Below are positions 46,990 through 64,000 of a stretch of DNA of 64,000 nt, piece by piece; the stretch's first letter is position 1; every line of letters starts with the position of its first letter. The translations under genes and the position numbers were made by a program. Under the pieces are notes generated by a model. That model did no database searches. It was not told the origin of the DNA and saw only the letters and a program-made list of their open reading frames with translations. The DNA is from Cacajao melanocephalus (Eukaryota > Chordata > Mammalia > Primates > Pitheciidae): the NCBI GenBank assembly GCA_963573385.1, contig CAUYLG010039368.1:1-64000 (forward strand), in the 5' to 3' direction.

Positions 46990-49850
46990 GTCTATCTCAT
47001 TTCTGAGGTCTAGTAGTAATTCTTTTATAAATTTGGGAGCTCCAGTGTTAGGTGTCTATATATTTAAAGATTGTGCTATTTTCCTGTTGGACTAGTCCTT
47101 TTATGGTTATATAATATCCCTCTTTGTCTTTTTTAATGGTTGCTGTTTTAAAGTCTGTTTTGTCTGATGTAAGAATAGCTACTCCTGCTTGCTTTTGGTG
47201 TCTGTTTGCATGGACTGTTCTTTTCTACTCCTTTACCTTAAGTTTATGTGGGTCCTTATGCTTTAGGTGAGTCTCCTGAAGACAGCAGATACTTGGTTGG
47301 TGAATTGTTATTCATTCTGCCATTCTCTTTTAAGTGGAGCATTTAGGCCATTTACATTCAACGTTTAGTATTGAGATGTGAGGTACTATTCTATCAATCA
47401 TGCTAATTGATGCCTGAATACCTTGTTTTTTTTCATTGTGTTATTGTTTTATAGGCCCTGTGAGATTTATGCTTTAAAGGAGGGTTCAGTTTTTGTATGT
47501 TTCAAGGTTTTGTTTCAAGATTTAGAACTTTTAGCAGTTCTTGTATTGCTGGCTTTGTACTGGTGAATTCTCTCAGCATTTTTCTGAAAAAAACTTTATC
47601 TTTCTTTCATTCATGAAGCTTAGTTTTACTGGATACAAAGTTCTTGAATGATAATTTTTTTTGTTTAAGGAGACTAAAGGTAGGACCCCAATCCTTTCTA
47701 GCTTGTAGGGTTTCTGCTGAGAAATCTGCTATTAATTTGATAGGTTTTCCTTTCTAGGTTACCCGATGCTTTTGCCTCACAGCTTTCTTCATCTTGCTTT
47801 TAGATAACCCAATGACTATGTACCCAGGTGATGATCTTTTTGTGATGAATTTCCTGGGTGTTCTTTGAGCTTCTTGTATCTGGATGGCTAGATCTCTAGT
47901 GAGACCAGCAAAGTTTTCCTTGATTATTCCCTCACATAATTTTCCAAATGTTTAGATTTCTCTTCTTCCTCAGGAGCACCAGTGACTCTTAGTCACTTAT
48001 GTTTAACATAATCCTAAACTTCTTGGAGGCTTTGTTCATTTTTCTGATGCTTTTCTCTTCGTCTTTGTCTGATTGGGTTACTTTGAAAGCCTTGTCTTTG
48101 AGCTCTGAAATTCTTTCTGCTACTTGTTCGAGTCTATGCTTGAAACTTCCCAGTGTATTTTGCATTTCTATAAGTGTGTCTTTCATTTCTACAAGTTGTG
48201 ATTGTTTTTTAAATTTATCATATTTATTTCCCTAGAGAGTTTTTCATCTATATCCTGTATTTTTTGTTTGATTTATTTAAGTCGGTTTTCATCTTTCTCT
48301 GGTTCTTCCTTGATTTGCTTAATAACGGACCTTCTGAATTCTTTTTTTTTGGCAATTCAGAGATTCCATTTTGGTTTGGACCCATTGCTGTTGAGCTCGT
48401 GTGATTTTGGGGGCTGTTGTAGCACCTTGTTTTGTCATATTACCAGAATTCTTTTTCTGTTTCCTCTTCATTTGAGTAGACTATGTCAGAGGGAAGATCT
48501 GGAACTCAAGGGCTGCCGTTCATATTCTTTTGTCCCATGGGGTACTCCCTTGATGTGGTGTTCTCCCCCTTCCCCTAAGGGTGGGGCTTCCTGAGAGCCA
48601 AACCACAGTGATTGTATTTGCTCTTCTGGGTCTAACCATGCAGCAGAGCTACTAGGCTCTAGACTGGTACCGGGGGATGCCTGCAAAGAGTCCTGTGATG
48701 TGATCCATCTTCAGGTCTCTCAGCCATGGATCCAGCACCTGTTTCAGTGGAGGCAGCAGGGGAGTGAAGTGGACTCTGTGAGAATCCTTCCTTGTAGTTT
48801 TGTTTAGTGTGCTGGTTTTCTCAAAAGCTGGTTACGCTAGCAGTGACGTTGCCACGTGGACAGACTCAGGAGCTCTGGTGAGCCATGATGTCACAGGCAG
48901 CAGAATTAGCTGTTATCTTCTCCTTCCTTGGAGCAGGATTGTTTGTTAGGAGTTGCATTATGACTTGAATGGGTTGGTCCAGCAAGGAGGTGCTGCTTTC
49001 AAGAGAGCATCAGCTATGGTAGTACGGAGGATACAAGCTTGCCCTAAGGTCATCCAGATAAGTATTCGTGTTTCTCAGGTGATGGGCAGGACCATAGAGC
49101 TCTCATGAGTTTATGTCTTTGGCTACCATGGCAGGTAGAGAAAGACCACCAGGTGGGGGCAGCATTAAGTGTGTCTGGGCTCAGAGTTTTCTTGGGGAGG
49201 GCTTGCTGCGGTCACTGTGGGGGATGGGGGAGTAGTTCTCAGGCCAATGGAGTTATGTTCCTAGGGGGATTATGGTTTGCTCTGCTGCTTCCTACAGGTC
49301 GCCAGGGAAGTGGGGTAAAACTGGCAGTGACAGGCCTCACCCAGTTCCCACGCAGCCAGCAAGTCCAATCTCACCCGCACCATGCTTCTGCAACAGCCAA
49401 CAGAGGCAAATTTACGCAGGGCTGAGATCTTGCCTGAGGCAAGCCTCAGCCTCCCTGCTGAGAAAGCAGGCAGGGATTTCAGGCCTTGCCCCTCCCTGCC
49501 TGCCAAGGCTTTTGTGCTCATATCTGCATTTCCTGTTCACTTTCTCAGATCCTGCCCAGGAAAATTTGCTCTTGATCAAAATTATTACAAAGTTCAGCTG
49601 GAGGTCTCCTTCTCCCTGTGGCTCTTCCTCAAATCCACTGGCGCTCTTCCTAAGGACTCCTGTGAGGTGAAGTCAGAAATGGCTTCCCTGGGGACCAGGA
49701 GTGCCTACAGGGCTCTTCTCGCTGCGGCTTCTACTTTTATATTTTGTTCTGCTCGACAGTGGGGTTATCAATCATCATGGGAGTTAGCAAGTGCTCCTGG
49801 GGAAGTGGAAACAAACTGGGGGCTTTAATGGGTATTTCTAATGGTTGTAC
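46990..49850 (-). mobile_element. Old L1 including ORF1 and 5' region
   Basis: On the minus strand, GC-rich 5'-like sequence (49850-48500) leads to an ORF1-type coiled-coil fragment (48186-47989, 'EQVAERISELKDKAFKVTQS'), then L1 sequence to the 3' side ('aagtctgttttgtctgatg' on plus near 47152). The part between ORF1 and the end is much shorter than a normal ORF2, so it is internally deleted. Open frames of up to 148 codons in the GC-rich part are not genes. Confidence 0.72.
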
Positions 49851-50509
49851 AATGATCTACGGACTTTTTTTTTCCCCTTCACTTAAATAACTCCTATGCC
49901 CGAAATCAGGAGAGTTAAATGCATAGACTGTCATAGTGAAATGTTAGTTTTATTATGTTTTTATGCCAGGTCTTCTTTTAAAAAAAAAATTAGAAAAGAG
50001 TTTATGGAATTGCAATAGAAAGCATAGGAAATGCCTGTATAAAATATATATTTTTATTTCACATGTAGTTTACTTTGAATACTGTAATTCATAAAACAAA
50101 ATCAGTATGTGGTGCTAAGTTTCTCAGGGATTTGGTCATGAATACTTTGGCTGCCTTAGGTGTGAGAATCAGAAAACTGAATGGAGCCTTGTTCTGCTTC
50201 TCGCTCTGTAACACATGTTTTGTGTTAAACACTAAAGAGTCCCTAAATAACACAGGGTAAACGAGTCCCGTTTAGCCACGTTTGTGCCAGGCTGTGCGCC
50301 ACTGAGGTCCATTTTGGATGAGCTCAGCTGTACCATTATAGTTGAGTCTGTTTTATGGGGACAGTATCATACTAGAGATGATGCCCTGAGAATTTGGATC
50401 AAGATGGTGAGGGCTACTGAAACTATGACATTTGGGGACAGCTGAAGGAACTGGGAGTGTTAGATGAAGAGGGAAGAAGATTCACTGTGCTCTATTTTAT
50501 CTCTTGAAT
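49851..50509. other. Unassigned sequence
   Basis: AT-rich, no gene recognised. Ends before an L2 fragment. Confidence 0.4.
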
Positions 50510-50800
50510 GTTTGGAAACTCTGCCTCCTCTGTGCAAATGATCCCCTCCTCTCTGACTAACACTTAACCATCCTTCAGTGTAGCTATCTACTCCTCCAAG
50601 AAGGCTTTCGTGATGCTGTAAGAGAGGGTTAGGTGACACTCCTGTACACTGCCTTACTCGATGTCATCCTAGTGATAGCATTGATCTCACGGGCTCATTC
50701 ACTTGTTTATCTTACACTGGTCCATGGAAAGGCCCTCAACTTGTTCTTTGCTGTAAACCCATCCTTTAACATGGAGCCTGCTTAGAGTGGGTGTATTGAA
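50510..50800 (+). repeat. L2 element (3' part)
   Basis: 'ctcctccaagaaggctttcg', 'cactggtccatggaaaggcc' and a 3' (GAAT)n tail follow the L2 3' consensus in sense orientation. Strongly diverged. Confidence 0.65.
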
Positions 50801-50829
50801 ATGAATGAATGAATGAATGAGTGAATGAT
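50800..50829. repeat. (GAAT)n microsatellite
   Basis: About seven units of GAAT with one interruption (gagt), grown from the L2 3' end. Confidence 0.9.
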
Positions 50830-51533
50830 GTGACTGTTATTTTTGCACATACAAAAACCTGAGATGAGGGAATGATTACAGATTTATTCTGTGTTTGTCC
50901 AGCAAGAAGCTCTAGGATTAATGGATGGAAGTTACATGAGTCTGATTTTACTTCGGCACAAAGAAGAACTTTCTAAAAATTAGAACTTTTGAGAAATACA
51001 AGGGGAGGCAGACAGCTCTCCACTCCAGTAGCAGCCAGTTGGTCAACTGTCAAGAATAATGTCAAAGAGCTTAGTCTAAGGTGACTTAGGGGTCTTGCAA
51101 ATTGCAGTCTATGAATCCAGGAACGTTTTCTCCATGGGTGTTCTGCGGGACTTTACAGTGAGAAGTCACCAGGTACTAATTAGAGGGAAAAGTGCTCCAA
51201 GTAGAAGGGTAAGCAGGTTTCCTCATGGAAGGCTACGTCAAAGCCTTGGTATGTAAATTACTGTGATCTTCAAGAGGGGCATATACTATCTGTCAATCCA
51301 AACTCATTTGATTAGGAACCTTTATTTTTACAAAATATATTGTGGTACAAGTGTTCTGCAGAACTTCCTTTGGGGAACCAATTTACATCCACAGTTCCCA
51401 AACCAGGATCCATAGAGAGAGTTATTGCAATAGAATAGCTGGGGAGATTTTAAAATGCAAACGCTCCTCGCTGATACCTGTCTTTTAACTCACTCGTAAG
51501 CACAGCAGAGTTCTAGGGAGTGAGGAAGCCATT
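50830..51533. other. Unassigned flank, possible MER5A scrap
   Basis: About 51400-51500 ('gctggggagattttaaaatg') resembles a MER5A DNA transposon end. No gene seen. Confidence 0.45.
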
Positions 51534-51958
51534 TGTCTTAGTCCGTTTTGGGATTGCTATAAAGGTATATCTGAGTCTGAGCAATTTACAAAGAAAAGAA
51601 GTTTATTTGGTTCACAGTTCTTCAGCCTGTACAAGAAGCATGGCACTGGCATCTGCTCCTACTGAGGGAACTCAGGAAGCTTTGAATCATGGTGGAAGGG
51701 GGTAGGGAGCAGGTGTATCACCTGGGGAGAAAGAGAGCCAGAGAGAGGGGAGGAAGTGTCAGCCTCTTTTAAACAACCAGCTCTCCTGTGAACTCATAGA
51801 GTGAGAACTCACTCGTTACCATGGGACAGGATGGCACCAAGCTATTCATGAGAGATCCACCCCTATGACCCAAACACCTCCCACTAGGCCCACCTCCAAT
51901 ATTGGGGATCAAATATCAACATGAGATTTGGAGGGGATAAACTTACAAACTGTTTCAA
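51534..51958 (-). mobile_element. Solo LTR, ERVL-MaLR family
   Basis: On the plus strand starts TGTCTTAGTCCGTTTTGG, the complement of the MaLR 3' end, and ends 'acttacaaactgtttca'. The minus strand shows 'tggtgccatcctgtcccatg', 'ggttgtttaaaagaggctga' and AATAAACTTC in the right order. Confidence 0.85.
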
Positions 51959-52879
51959 CCACCATGAGTGCAACATCTTGAAGGAGCACTGTCGAGCGAT
52001 ATCAGTGTGATGTACATTACTAATTCACTAAGTACCACAGGGGAGAGGTGCAGTGACCTGGGTGGTTTTCATCAATGGTGGATTGTGAGCGAGGGCACTG
52101 AAGATTGAGGCGTCCTGGAGCAGGTGCAGGGTTGGTCGTGGAAATGCGTGGTGATGGCAGCTGCCTGAAGCAGAAATCGTGGGGAGAGAATGTGCCAGGG
52201 AAAAGCCAGGCAGGTGGGGACTCAAGACAAATCATGTACACTTCCAAGATCTACAGAGCTGTGAGCTACCACTCCTCATACCAACAAGAGGCCCTTTCCC
52301 TACATGTCTGGGAGGAAGTTTTATGCCAAATGTAAACTATTTTATGGTCATGGTTTTCCAGAATTATCTGCACCTATTTTTCTCCCCAAACTGAAAATGG
52401 CCAGCAGTGCAGTCTTTCATCCTGACCTCTGCTGCCTCTTACTCCTGGAGGCAGAATCCCCACGCGAGCTGAGGATGATCACCAAGCGTCTTTAGCAAGC
52501 AAAAGGTCCCAGTAAAACCAGGCATTTTGCCGCAGCTCTGATGTGAGCATGCAATCTTAAAGGCATCCTCCCAAGAGTGCCATTAAATGAAAGTACTTTC
52601 CTACAAGAAAATTCCTACAAGAAGTCCAAGAAAATCTGTGGGTAAATTGTGAGAAGTAATAATAGCTAAGCAAGGCTATTGGATGTCAGATCAATGTACA
52701 CTACTCCATTATACTCCCATACCTCAGAAACAAGAATGAATTTTAAAAAGGCACTTTACAAAAATTTACAAAAATATTTAAGCATCTGGTAATAAATTCC
52801 CACAGAGGTTATTTTTGTGATCTTAAAAGCCTGCTTCTAAAATTTACACGGAGTAGTAAAGGTTGATTTTGCACATGAG

Positions 52880-53278
52880 CTCAGTCTTCACACTCCCTGC
52901 CTCTGCGTCCTTGACAATGTGAACTGGCTGCTCCCTGCACCAAGGAAGCCCCTTCCCTATCCTTAGGGTCTAGGCTGGCCTCATGACGTGCCTTGGCCAG
53001 TAGGGAGTGGCTCAAGAGGCTTTGTGTGTTTTGTTCACTCTCTTGCTCCTTGCCTTTGCTTTGGCTAAGCCAGCTGGGAGATGAAAGACATGTGGCCTAG
53101 TTCTCCCCTTTGCCCCAGGGCCAGCCAGCTGCAGACGTGTGAGCCAGCTCAGGTTAGATCAGAAGAACCATGCAGCTAAGCTCAGCCCAAACAGCTGACC
53201 TCAGACTTGGAGAAGAAACCTTAACTGTCTACATTTTGAGATGGTTTGTTAGGAAGCAGTAGCTTACTAATACAATAG
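52880..53278 (+). mobile_element. Probable MLT1-type MaLR LTR
   Basis: 'gagccagctcaggttagatc', 'ccatgcagctaagctcagcc' and the end 'ttaggaagcagtagcttact' followed by AATACAA match the 3' half of an MLT1-like LTR. Confidence 0.6.
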
Positions 53279-53901
53279 CCAATATAATTTTTTTTTAAAA
53301 AATAGAGCAAAATGGAGGGACTCACCCTATCAGATATTAAGATTTGTGATAGGGCTTTAATAATTAGGACACTATAGATAGATATCAACAACCAAACTGA
53401 CGGCTAAGACTAGCAAGTGTAGAAAGAGATGTGTGAAATAGGAGAACTTGATATGTGAAATAGGGAACACTACAAATCAGGAGTGGCGCTGGAACAGCTG
53501 GGTATAAAAATGAAAAATTTAAATTCTTACTCCGCATCATTCTCAAAAATTCCTTTAAAAAATTTTAGAAGAAGATATGGGAAAATAGCTTTATGACTTC
53601 TGAGTAGGGTAATATTTTTGAGATACAAAAAGAAAAGACTGTAAAAGATATATATTTTACTTATTTTAAAACAAATCATGATCTATTCAGATCATAGAAT
53701 GAAATAGAGAAAATGAATCGACTAACAGTACATAATAACATGGACAATTTTCAAAAACGTGTTGGACGTATAAATAGAAAGGTGCAGGGTATTTACAGCA
53801 CAGTGTCAGTTGTATACATTTCAAACATGAAATAATGAGATAAATGTCTGGGGCATATATATATTCATATTCCATATGCCGACTCTCTACCTTTCTATCT
53901 G

Positions 53902-53943
<42 letters not shown>

Positions 53944-54224
53944 ATCTACCTCTGTCTATCTGTCTATCTGATGTGTCCGTCATCTCTGCATCCACCAACA
54001 GTCTGTCTGTCTACACGTCATCTACGAAGTGTAAGAACACGCTTGGGAGTGTCACCACCTGAAGTGGGACAGGGCACCTCTTAGGAGAGGATCTTGGGGG
54101 AGGCGTGCAGGGGCTTCTGCCCCACGTGTAAGAATTTTCTTTCTTAAACTGGGTGGATGGCCTTTTACAAGTCTGAAATACTCTTTTAGTGAAACTAAAC
54201 TGAAGTATTTCAGGAGTAGCTGAG
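53279..54224. other. Unassigned flank
   Basis: AT-rich sequence around the TATC microsatellite. No gene recognised. Confidence 0.4.
53902..53942. repeat. (TATC)n microsatellite
   Basis: About ten uninterrupted TATC units, followed by degenerate ATCT/GTCT units to about 53970. Likely polymorphic. Confidence 0.95.
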
Positions 54225-54930
54225 CTGGGCGGACTGCGCAGCGCCCTGGCACCAATCGGCCCGAAGTGGCCGGTTCTGGCGCCGCGTCCACAGGTGTGCG
54301 AAGTCACGCCCAGAGCCCAGCCAAAGGTCCAGAGGACTGTGAACTGGGAATCAGACCGTTCCGAGCGCCCTGCGTGCGGCGTTCCTTGGGGGGTGGGTGG
54401 TGGGTGGTGGGGCCCGCGGTGCCAGCCCGACCCCGGAAGAGTAGAGGGGGTGGTGCTCTTTGTTTCCATTCCTGCTCACTAACCATTGCCATTTTTATCC
54501 CTTTTGTGCCTCGAGCTCTTACCTACGCTCTGGTTGGTTGATGGCTTTTGGGCAGAGAAACGGGCAAACGTGGGCGTGCAGGCACCGCAGGCGCAGTGGG
54601 CAGGGGCTGTGCCGCCCCCGCTTCTGTCGGGGAGCGGTCTGTCTCCTCTCGGAGGGTCTGAGAGCACCCGCAACCCCCTTTCTCCCCAGGGCATTCCCGG
54701 CGTAGGGGAAAGGCGCCCGGAATGGGAGCGGGAGCTCCACCTCCTGCAGGCACACAGCTGGCCGGCCCCGCGCTGCGCGTCCCAGCTGCACCCAAGGGCA
54801 GCACCTACACCCGCCAAGCCCGCAACACCTGCTGGAGCGCCTTGCGCTGGGAGCTTCCGAAAAAGCTCAACAGGAAAAGTCCCCAAGCCAGCAGCAACGT
54901 CCCCGAGAACCTGCTGCACAAGGCCATTCC
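54225..54930. promoter_or_regulatory. Orphan GC/CpG-rich segment, possible promoter
   Basis: GC content and CpG frequency rise sharply (several dozen CpG in about 700 bases) between AT-rich flanks. It has a CCAATCGG box (54252), GCGC-rich NRF1-like stretches (CTGCGCAGCGCC at 54234) and GC-rich G-tracts near 54391-54413. No TATA box. I recognise no exon. Open frames of up to 162 codons occur on both strands at once, which points to composition rather than a protein. A non-coding RNA promoter or enhancer is possible. Confidence 0.5.
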
Positions 54931-55009
54931 ATGCCCATGTTTCCTGTATTGGAGGGTCTGGCAGCACTGCCTAGGTTTGAAATCATTGGCTGGGTGACCG
55001 TGGGCGGTT

Positions 55010-55120
55010 TTACGTTTGTAGAGGGAAATTAGCAGTGGTGCCCATCTCACAGTATTGCTGTGGTCATTCAGTGAAATCACACATGAGCAGCACTGGAAGC
55101 TGAGCCTGGCACAGGTGGGC
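55010..55120 (+). repeat. MIR fragment
   Basis: 'gcagtggtgcccatctcaca', 'attgctgtggtcattcagtg' and 'ctgagcctggcacaggtg' follow the MIR 3' half. Confidence 0.6.
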
Positions 55121-55239
55121 ATACTGACATTTTAGTTATTGTAATCATAAAATAATTTGTCTGATTTGCTCATATATATCTTAATATGCCTGGAGACCTT
55201 GGTAAAAGTGCCATGAGTCTTATTATTTTCATGAAAGAC

Positions 55240-55268
55240 TTCATTCATTCATTCATTCATTCATTCAA
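55240..55268. repeat. (ATTC)n microsatellite
   Basis: About seven ATTC units followed by 'aacaaacatctgttgagtac', the usual L2/MIR-like 3' context in antisense. Confidence 0.9.
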
Positions 55269-58200
55269 CAAACATCTGTTGAGTACCTGCCATGCCAGAG
55301 ATTGCTCAGGCTCTGGGGACAGCACTGAGGGAAACTCAGGAAGCTCTGTCCCCATGGAGTTCCATTCCAGTCAGGGGGTGCGGGAACAGGCTCACAGCAA
55401 GCTAGCAGATAGGGGAAAAGAAATCCAAGGAAGCTTCCCTGGAGAGGGCTTGTCCGAGGTGCAGAGCGGGGATGCGCACCCCAGAAGCCCCAGTGTGGGA
55501 TGGCATTGGAGAACAGTGGGGTATCCAGTCCCAGCTCCCCCACTTATATGTGCCTGAGGCTTTTAGAATTTGAAAAATGTGACCTGTGACAACCTCGGTT
55601 TTGTTATTCCAGAGTCTGTTTAAGCTCTTGGACTTCACAGAGAGTTAGGCACCCTGAGTGCAGAGCAGAGGCCAGTTCTTCTGCTCATGGGACCGAGTGG
55701 TGCCAGGGGAGGAATGGCTGTCACAGGGCCTTGCAGTCAGGCCGGCAAATAGCAGCTGTGGACACAAACATCTCCTGGCGGTGAAAACACAATAGCAGTT
55801 TTGTTTTGTGTTTTGTAAAAACACCCTCAAAAGTTGCTGCAGTAAGAGTTAAATGTTAACGCTCAGTTGCATTTTTTTCCCTTGAAAGTTTTGTAGGTTT
55901 CTGATTTTCATCTCATTTGGGTTTCCGATCAGCAGCTGTGCAGTTGCCCGCAGGTGACGTGCACACGGGCTTTGCCCCCTATGGGTCTTAGGTGTTTTTT
56001 TTTTTTCTGACTCCATCACCAGAATTTTTAGCGAAATGGACGGTAAACAATTAAGACCTGGCTATTCTATTTTTAGCTGACACATCTGAAGCAGAATTAG
56101 TCATTCTTGCCACGGACACGCAGCTTCCTTGAACTTGTGTCGAATAAGTGTCAGCCCAACACTGTGGCACAGGGGAGAGCACGTGGAGCTGGAGATGAGG
56201 ATTGGGTGTGCCATTTGTGCACAACCTCCAGGGGCTTGGCTTCCCCTTTGTAAAGTGAGGCCTTCTGACTTCATCTCCAAGCCTTCCTCACTTTCCATCT
56301 TTGGTGACGGCTTCTTCCTTGCCTCAGAAGCGTGGGTTTTAAGCTTCAGAGACGTGTGTTAAGAAACCCACAAACACAAAAGTGCTGGCAGAGGTGACAG
56401 AGATGATTCAGTGAGGTCAGAGTTGACAGTGAAGGCACTTACTCCATATCCGGGGAAGTGGAATTCTCAAATCTTGTTGAAATGGAGATGATGTGATCTC
56501 AGTGTCTGCGTGGACTGTGAGCTAGGCTAACTCGGGGTGGTGGTTTGAACGAGATCCTGGGTGGAAGCTGTGTTTTTGCTGTGTAGGAGGCGCCTTCCTG
56601 CCTGAGGTTGGCCAGTTCATGTCCGCACGCCTAGGAGAGCCCCCTCAGTCCATCCTAAGTTCCATCGCTTAGAAACAGGCATGACTGCTGTGTTCCAGGA
56701 GTTTTACCTGATGAATTTCAAGTGATTAAACATGATTTATCTGAAGCCAATAAGAAATTAAACGTTTTTAAAGATATACACAAGAGAAATTACAGATTCC
56801 TATAAAATAATATGAAAAAACCCAATAACTTCCCTATTCCTTGAAGGTGAAGAGGTTGGGAGCAGTAGGAAGTGGGAGGTTTATTGATTTTTATGTTTAC
56901 AGATGGAAGGGGTACAAATACAGTGTCCTTTCTTGGCTATACTGTGGAGTGGTGAGGTCTGCGCCGTTTTAGTGACCCATCACCCGAATAGGTAATCTTT
57001 CAACCTTCCTGGGAGATTTTTGTGTTTGAGAATCATTTTATGTTTGGCTTTTCCCCTAGCAAAGCAACCATGCAACCCAGGCCAATCCGCAGGAAGGCGG
57101 CTGGGAAGAGGGGAGTGCGGGAGGGCTGACTCCCGGCTGTTGTGACACCCACGTAGGGAGGCCGAGCCACACACCTGGTGGAATTTATCTTGTATCTTGT
57201 TAGCCTAAGTTTGTGAGAGGACATGCCACATACACAGAGGCTGATAAGCAATTTTGTTAGTCAATGTTTTAAAGAATTTATGAAGAAAACGGATTGGTTT
57301 TCAGCTTGAAGTAATTTACTGACACTTTATAACCTCATCACATGCCAGCTCAGAGGGTTTGCACTTTTTCATGTTGCTGAATGGCCTTGGGCTCCCTGCT
57401 GTGTGTCTCTGGGGTTAAACCTGGGGTGTTCTGTGCCCCAGGAGCCTCATGTGTGCACGGATTCCCACAGTGCCACTGGGGCTGAGTCCCAGAGCCCGAG
57501 CTGATCCCGCTGCAAGGAATCTGAGAGCGCTTCCATCAGCAGGAGGCCTCTTCTCAAGGGGGCGGGGCTGCAGCCACGTGGGGGCAAGGGTGGTGGACGG
57601 ACCCCTGAGCACAGAGTGTGTTTGGGACGTATGTTACATAACTTCTATGTGTAATTGTTGACATTGATGAAAATGCCTTAAATCCCTGGAGAGCCCACCC
57701 ACAGGGAAAACATTTCTCACCCTTGGTGTTAGTTTAGGCTTGTATGTTGCTTCTGGTAGAGGCCTCAGAAAGTTCTATGAGTTTGTTTAGAAATGAAACT
57801 GCCTTTTTGAAAATCACCTGCTATAAAAGCCTCGTGACCTACATCCTACATGAGGCACACTGCACACCGATCTTCAGCCAAACGCTGTTTCTTTTGCTGA
57901 GAAAGAACATGGGTTCCGCCTCCTACTCCCAGGTCAGGTGGACAGAGACGCAGAGAAGGCTGTGGAGGATGCCCTGCGGCCATGAGCTGGCGATGGTTAC
58001 ACACCCACGTCCAGGGGGAGGCGCTGTCTACCTTGGCTCTCCTAGTCCCCCTGTGGACACAGATAGGGCTATCCTCCCCCATCCTGAGAGCCGCCCACGT
58101 TGGGGTCCAATGTGTGGACCTGAACCCTGGCTTTCACACGGAAGAACCGTGGGACTTGGGCAAGTGTCTCTACTGCCATGAACTTCTTCATCATCTGTGA

Positions 58201-58865
58201 AACAGAAATAGAGAAACCGCCGTTAAAGGATGCTACGAGGAGTAAATGAGAACACAGAAGGGAACACTTACCGATGAACTGCTGATGTCTTGCTGATTAA
58301 CAGCACATAAATAAAATTGCTATTTTGCTTAGTGTGGAAGTCAGCACAGAGACTTAGGGATCCTGATGTAGAGATCAGCTGATAGCAAGGAAAGTGGTTT
58401 GTGGCAGAGCCTGAGACACTGCTGAGCCAGCAGCCTGGGATTTCTTTAAATGTTAAGTTGCTCACATCTGCTAAAGCACCGTAATTAATATGGTTTGCTT
58501 CAACTCTCCACGGGTTAGAAAACATCAGCGACTGTTTGGAATTAGAGAAAAACAGTGATTCACCAATTTGAATCTTCAAGGGTTGCTGGCAAGATGAGCT
58601 CTGAACATCAGAGTCACGCAGCCGAGTCATCTAAAGGCCACCTGGCGACTTCGGCCGCTGGAGCCTGGGCCTCGATGTGGGGCAGCTGGTCTCAGTGACT
58701 TCCCTGTGCTCTTTCCCTTCCCACAGGGGCCCTTCTGCACCCCTTGGAATCTGGGCTGACCTGTGTGACTCCTTTGACTCCTAGCGTGGACAGAAGGGAA
58801 CTAGGCAAGCTCTGACCCAGCCTTTAAGGCAGGCAGCATCCTCTTCTCTCAGAACACTGCCATGG
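55269..58865. other. Upstream flank, mostly unique
   Basis: Moderate GC. MIR-like scraps near 56190-56265 and 58120-58265 ('gggacttgggcaagtgtctc', 'catcatctgtgaaacagaaa'). No exon with both splice signals and a recognisable protein was found. 57440-57610 is locally GC-rich. Confidence 0.5.

Positions 58866-64000
<5,135 letters not shown>

Noticed and set aside
53844..54062. 'YLSIYLSIYLSIYL' repeat peptide
   Set aside because: Translation of the TATC microsatellite.
54479..54974. Two 162-codon open frames on opposite strands
   Set aside because: They mirror each other over the same GC-rich segment, match nothing I recognise, and lack splice or initiation support.

Overview
This is nuclear DNA from a primate, most likely human or another catarrhine. 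The evidence is several full-length Alu elements, many L1, MIR and L2 remnants, nested endogenous retroviruses of primate families, and two exons of a recognisable mammalian gene. Nothing in the window reads as bacterial, viral-free-living or plasmid DNA. Only one protein-coding gene can be supported: PAPSS1 (bifunctional 3'-phosphoadenosine 5'-phosphosulfate synthase 1), on the minus strand. Its coding exon 1 (20711-20770) lies in a CpG-island promoter (about 20280-21330). Exon 2 (2201-2315) follows after an 18.4 kb intron. In human this gene sits at 4q25, so bases 1-20710 are the gene's 5' part and bases above about 21.3 kb are its upstream flank.

Layout. 1-2200: start of intron 2, with the poly(A)-tailed end of a retrocopy, L1 scraps and an MLT1A LTR. 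2316-20710: intron 1, with a long minus-strand L1 (about 3.45-8.8 kb) interrupted by an Alu and a THE1/MST LTR, three class I solo LTRs (9.7-11.9 kb), an L1/Alu rearrangement scar (13.3-14.3 kb), MER20, a MITE with 20-bp terminal inverted repeats, and MIRs. 20.3-21.3 kb: CpG island, promoter and exon 1. 22.7-29.7 kb: a minus-strand HERV-L provirus (MLT2-type LTR, gag-pro-RT-RNase H-IN-dUTPase, no env), itself hit by a 503-bp solo LTR with a GTAC target duplication and by a 533-bp LTR-like element. 29.7-30.4 kb: a truncated LTR carrying a 55-bp hairpin array, then a MaLR LTR piece. 31.0-38.2 kb: a plus-strand class I provirus with two LTRs, a probable 5-bp target duplication and remnants from gag to env, heavily rearranged near its 5' end. 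41.1-44.4 kb: a second class I provirus (minus strand) with a clean 4-bp ATAG duplication, inserted into an old L1 and lacking most of pol.

45-50 kb holds old L1 sequence and a promoter-bearing LTR with a duplicated CCAAT segment (46.57-46.99 kb). 50-64 kb is mostly unique flank with L2, MIR, MaLR and one Alu, plus an orphan GC/CpG-rich segment at 54.2-54.9 kb that could be a promoter of a non-coding RNA.

Every retroviral reading frame seen is broken by stops, frameshifts, deletions or lost catalytic residues; none looks able to act. The most unusual structures are the 48-bp inverted repeat and displaced protease duplication in the 31-38 kb provirus, and the tandem LTR hairpins whose stem arms change in a compensating way. 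No new multi-gene system was found.
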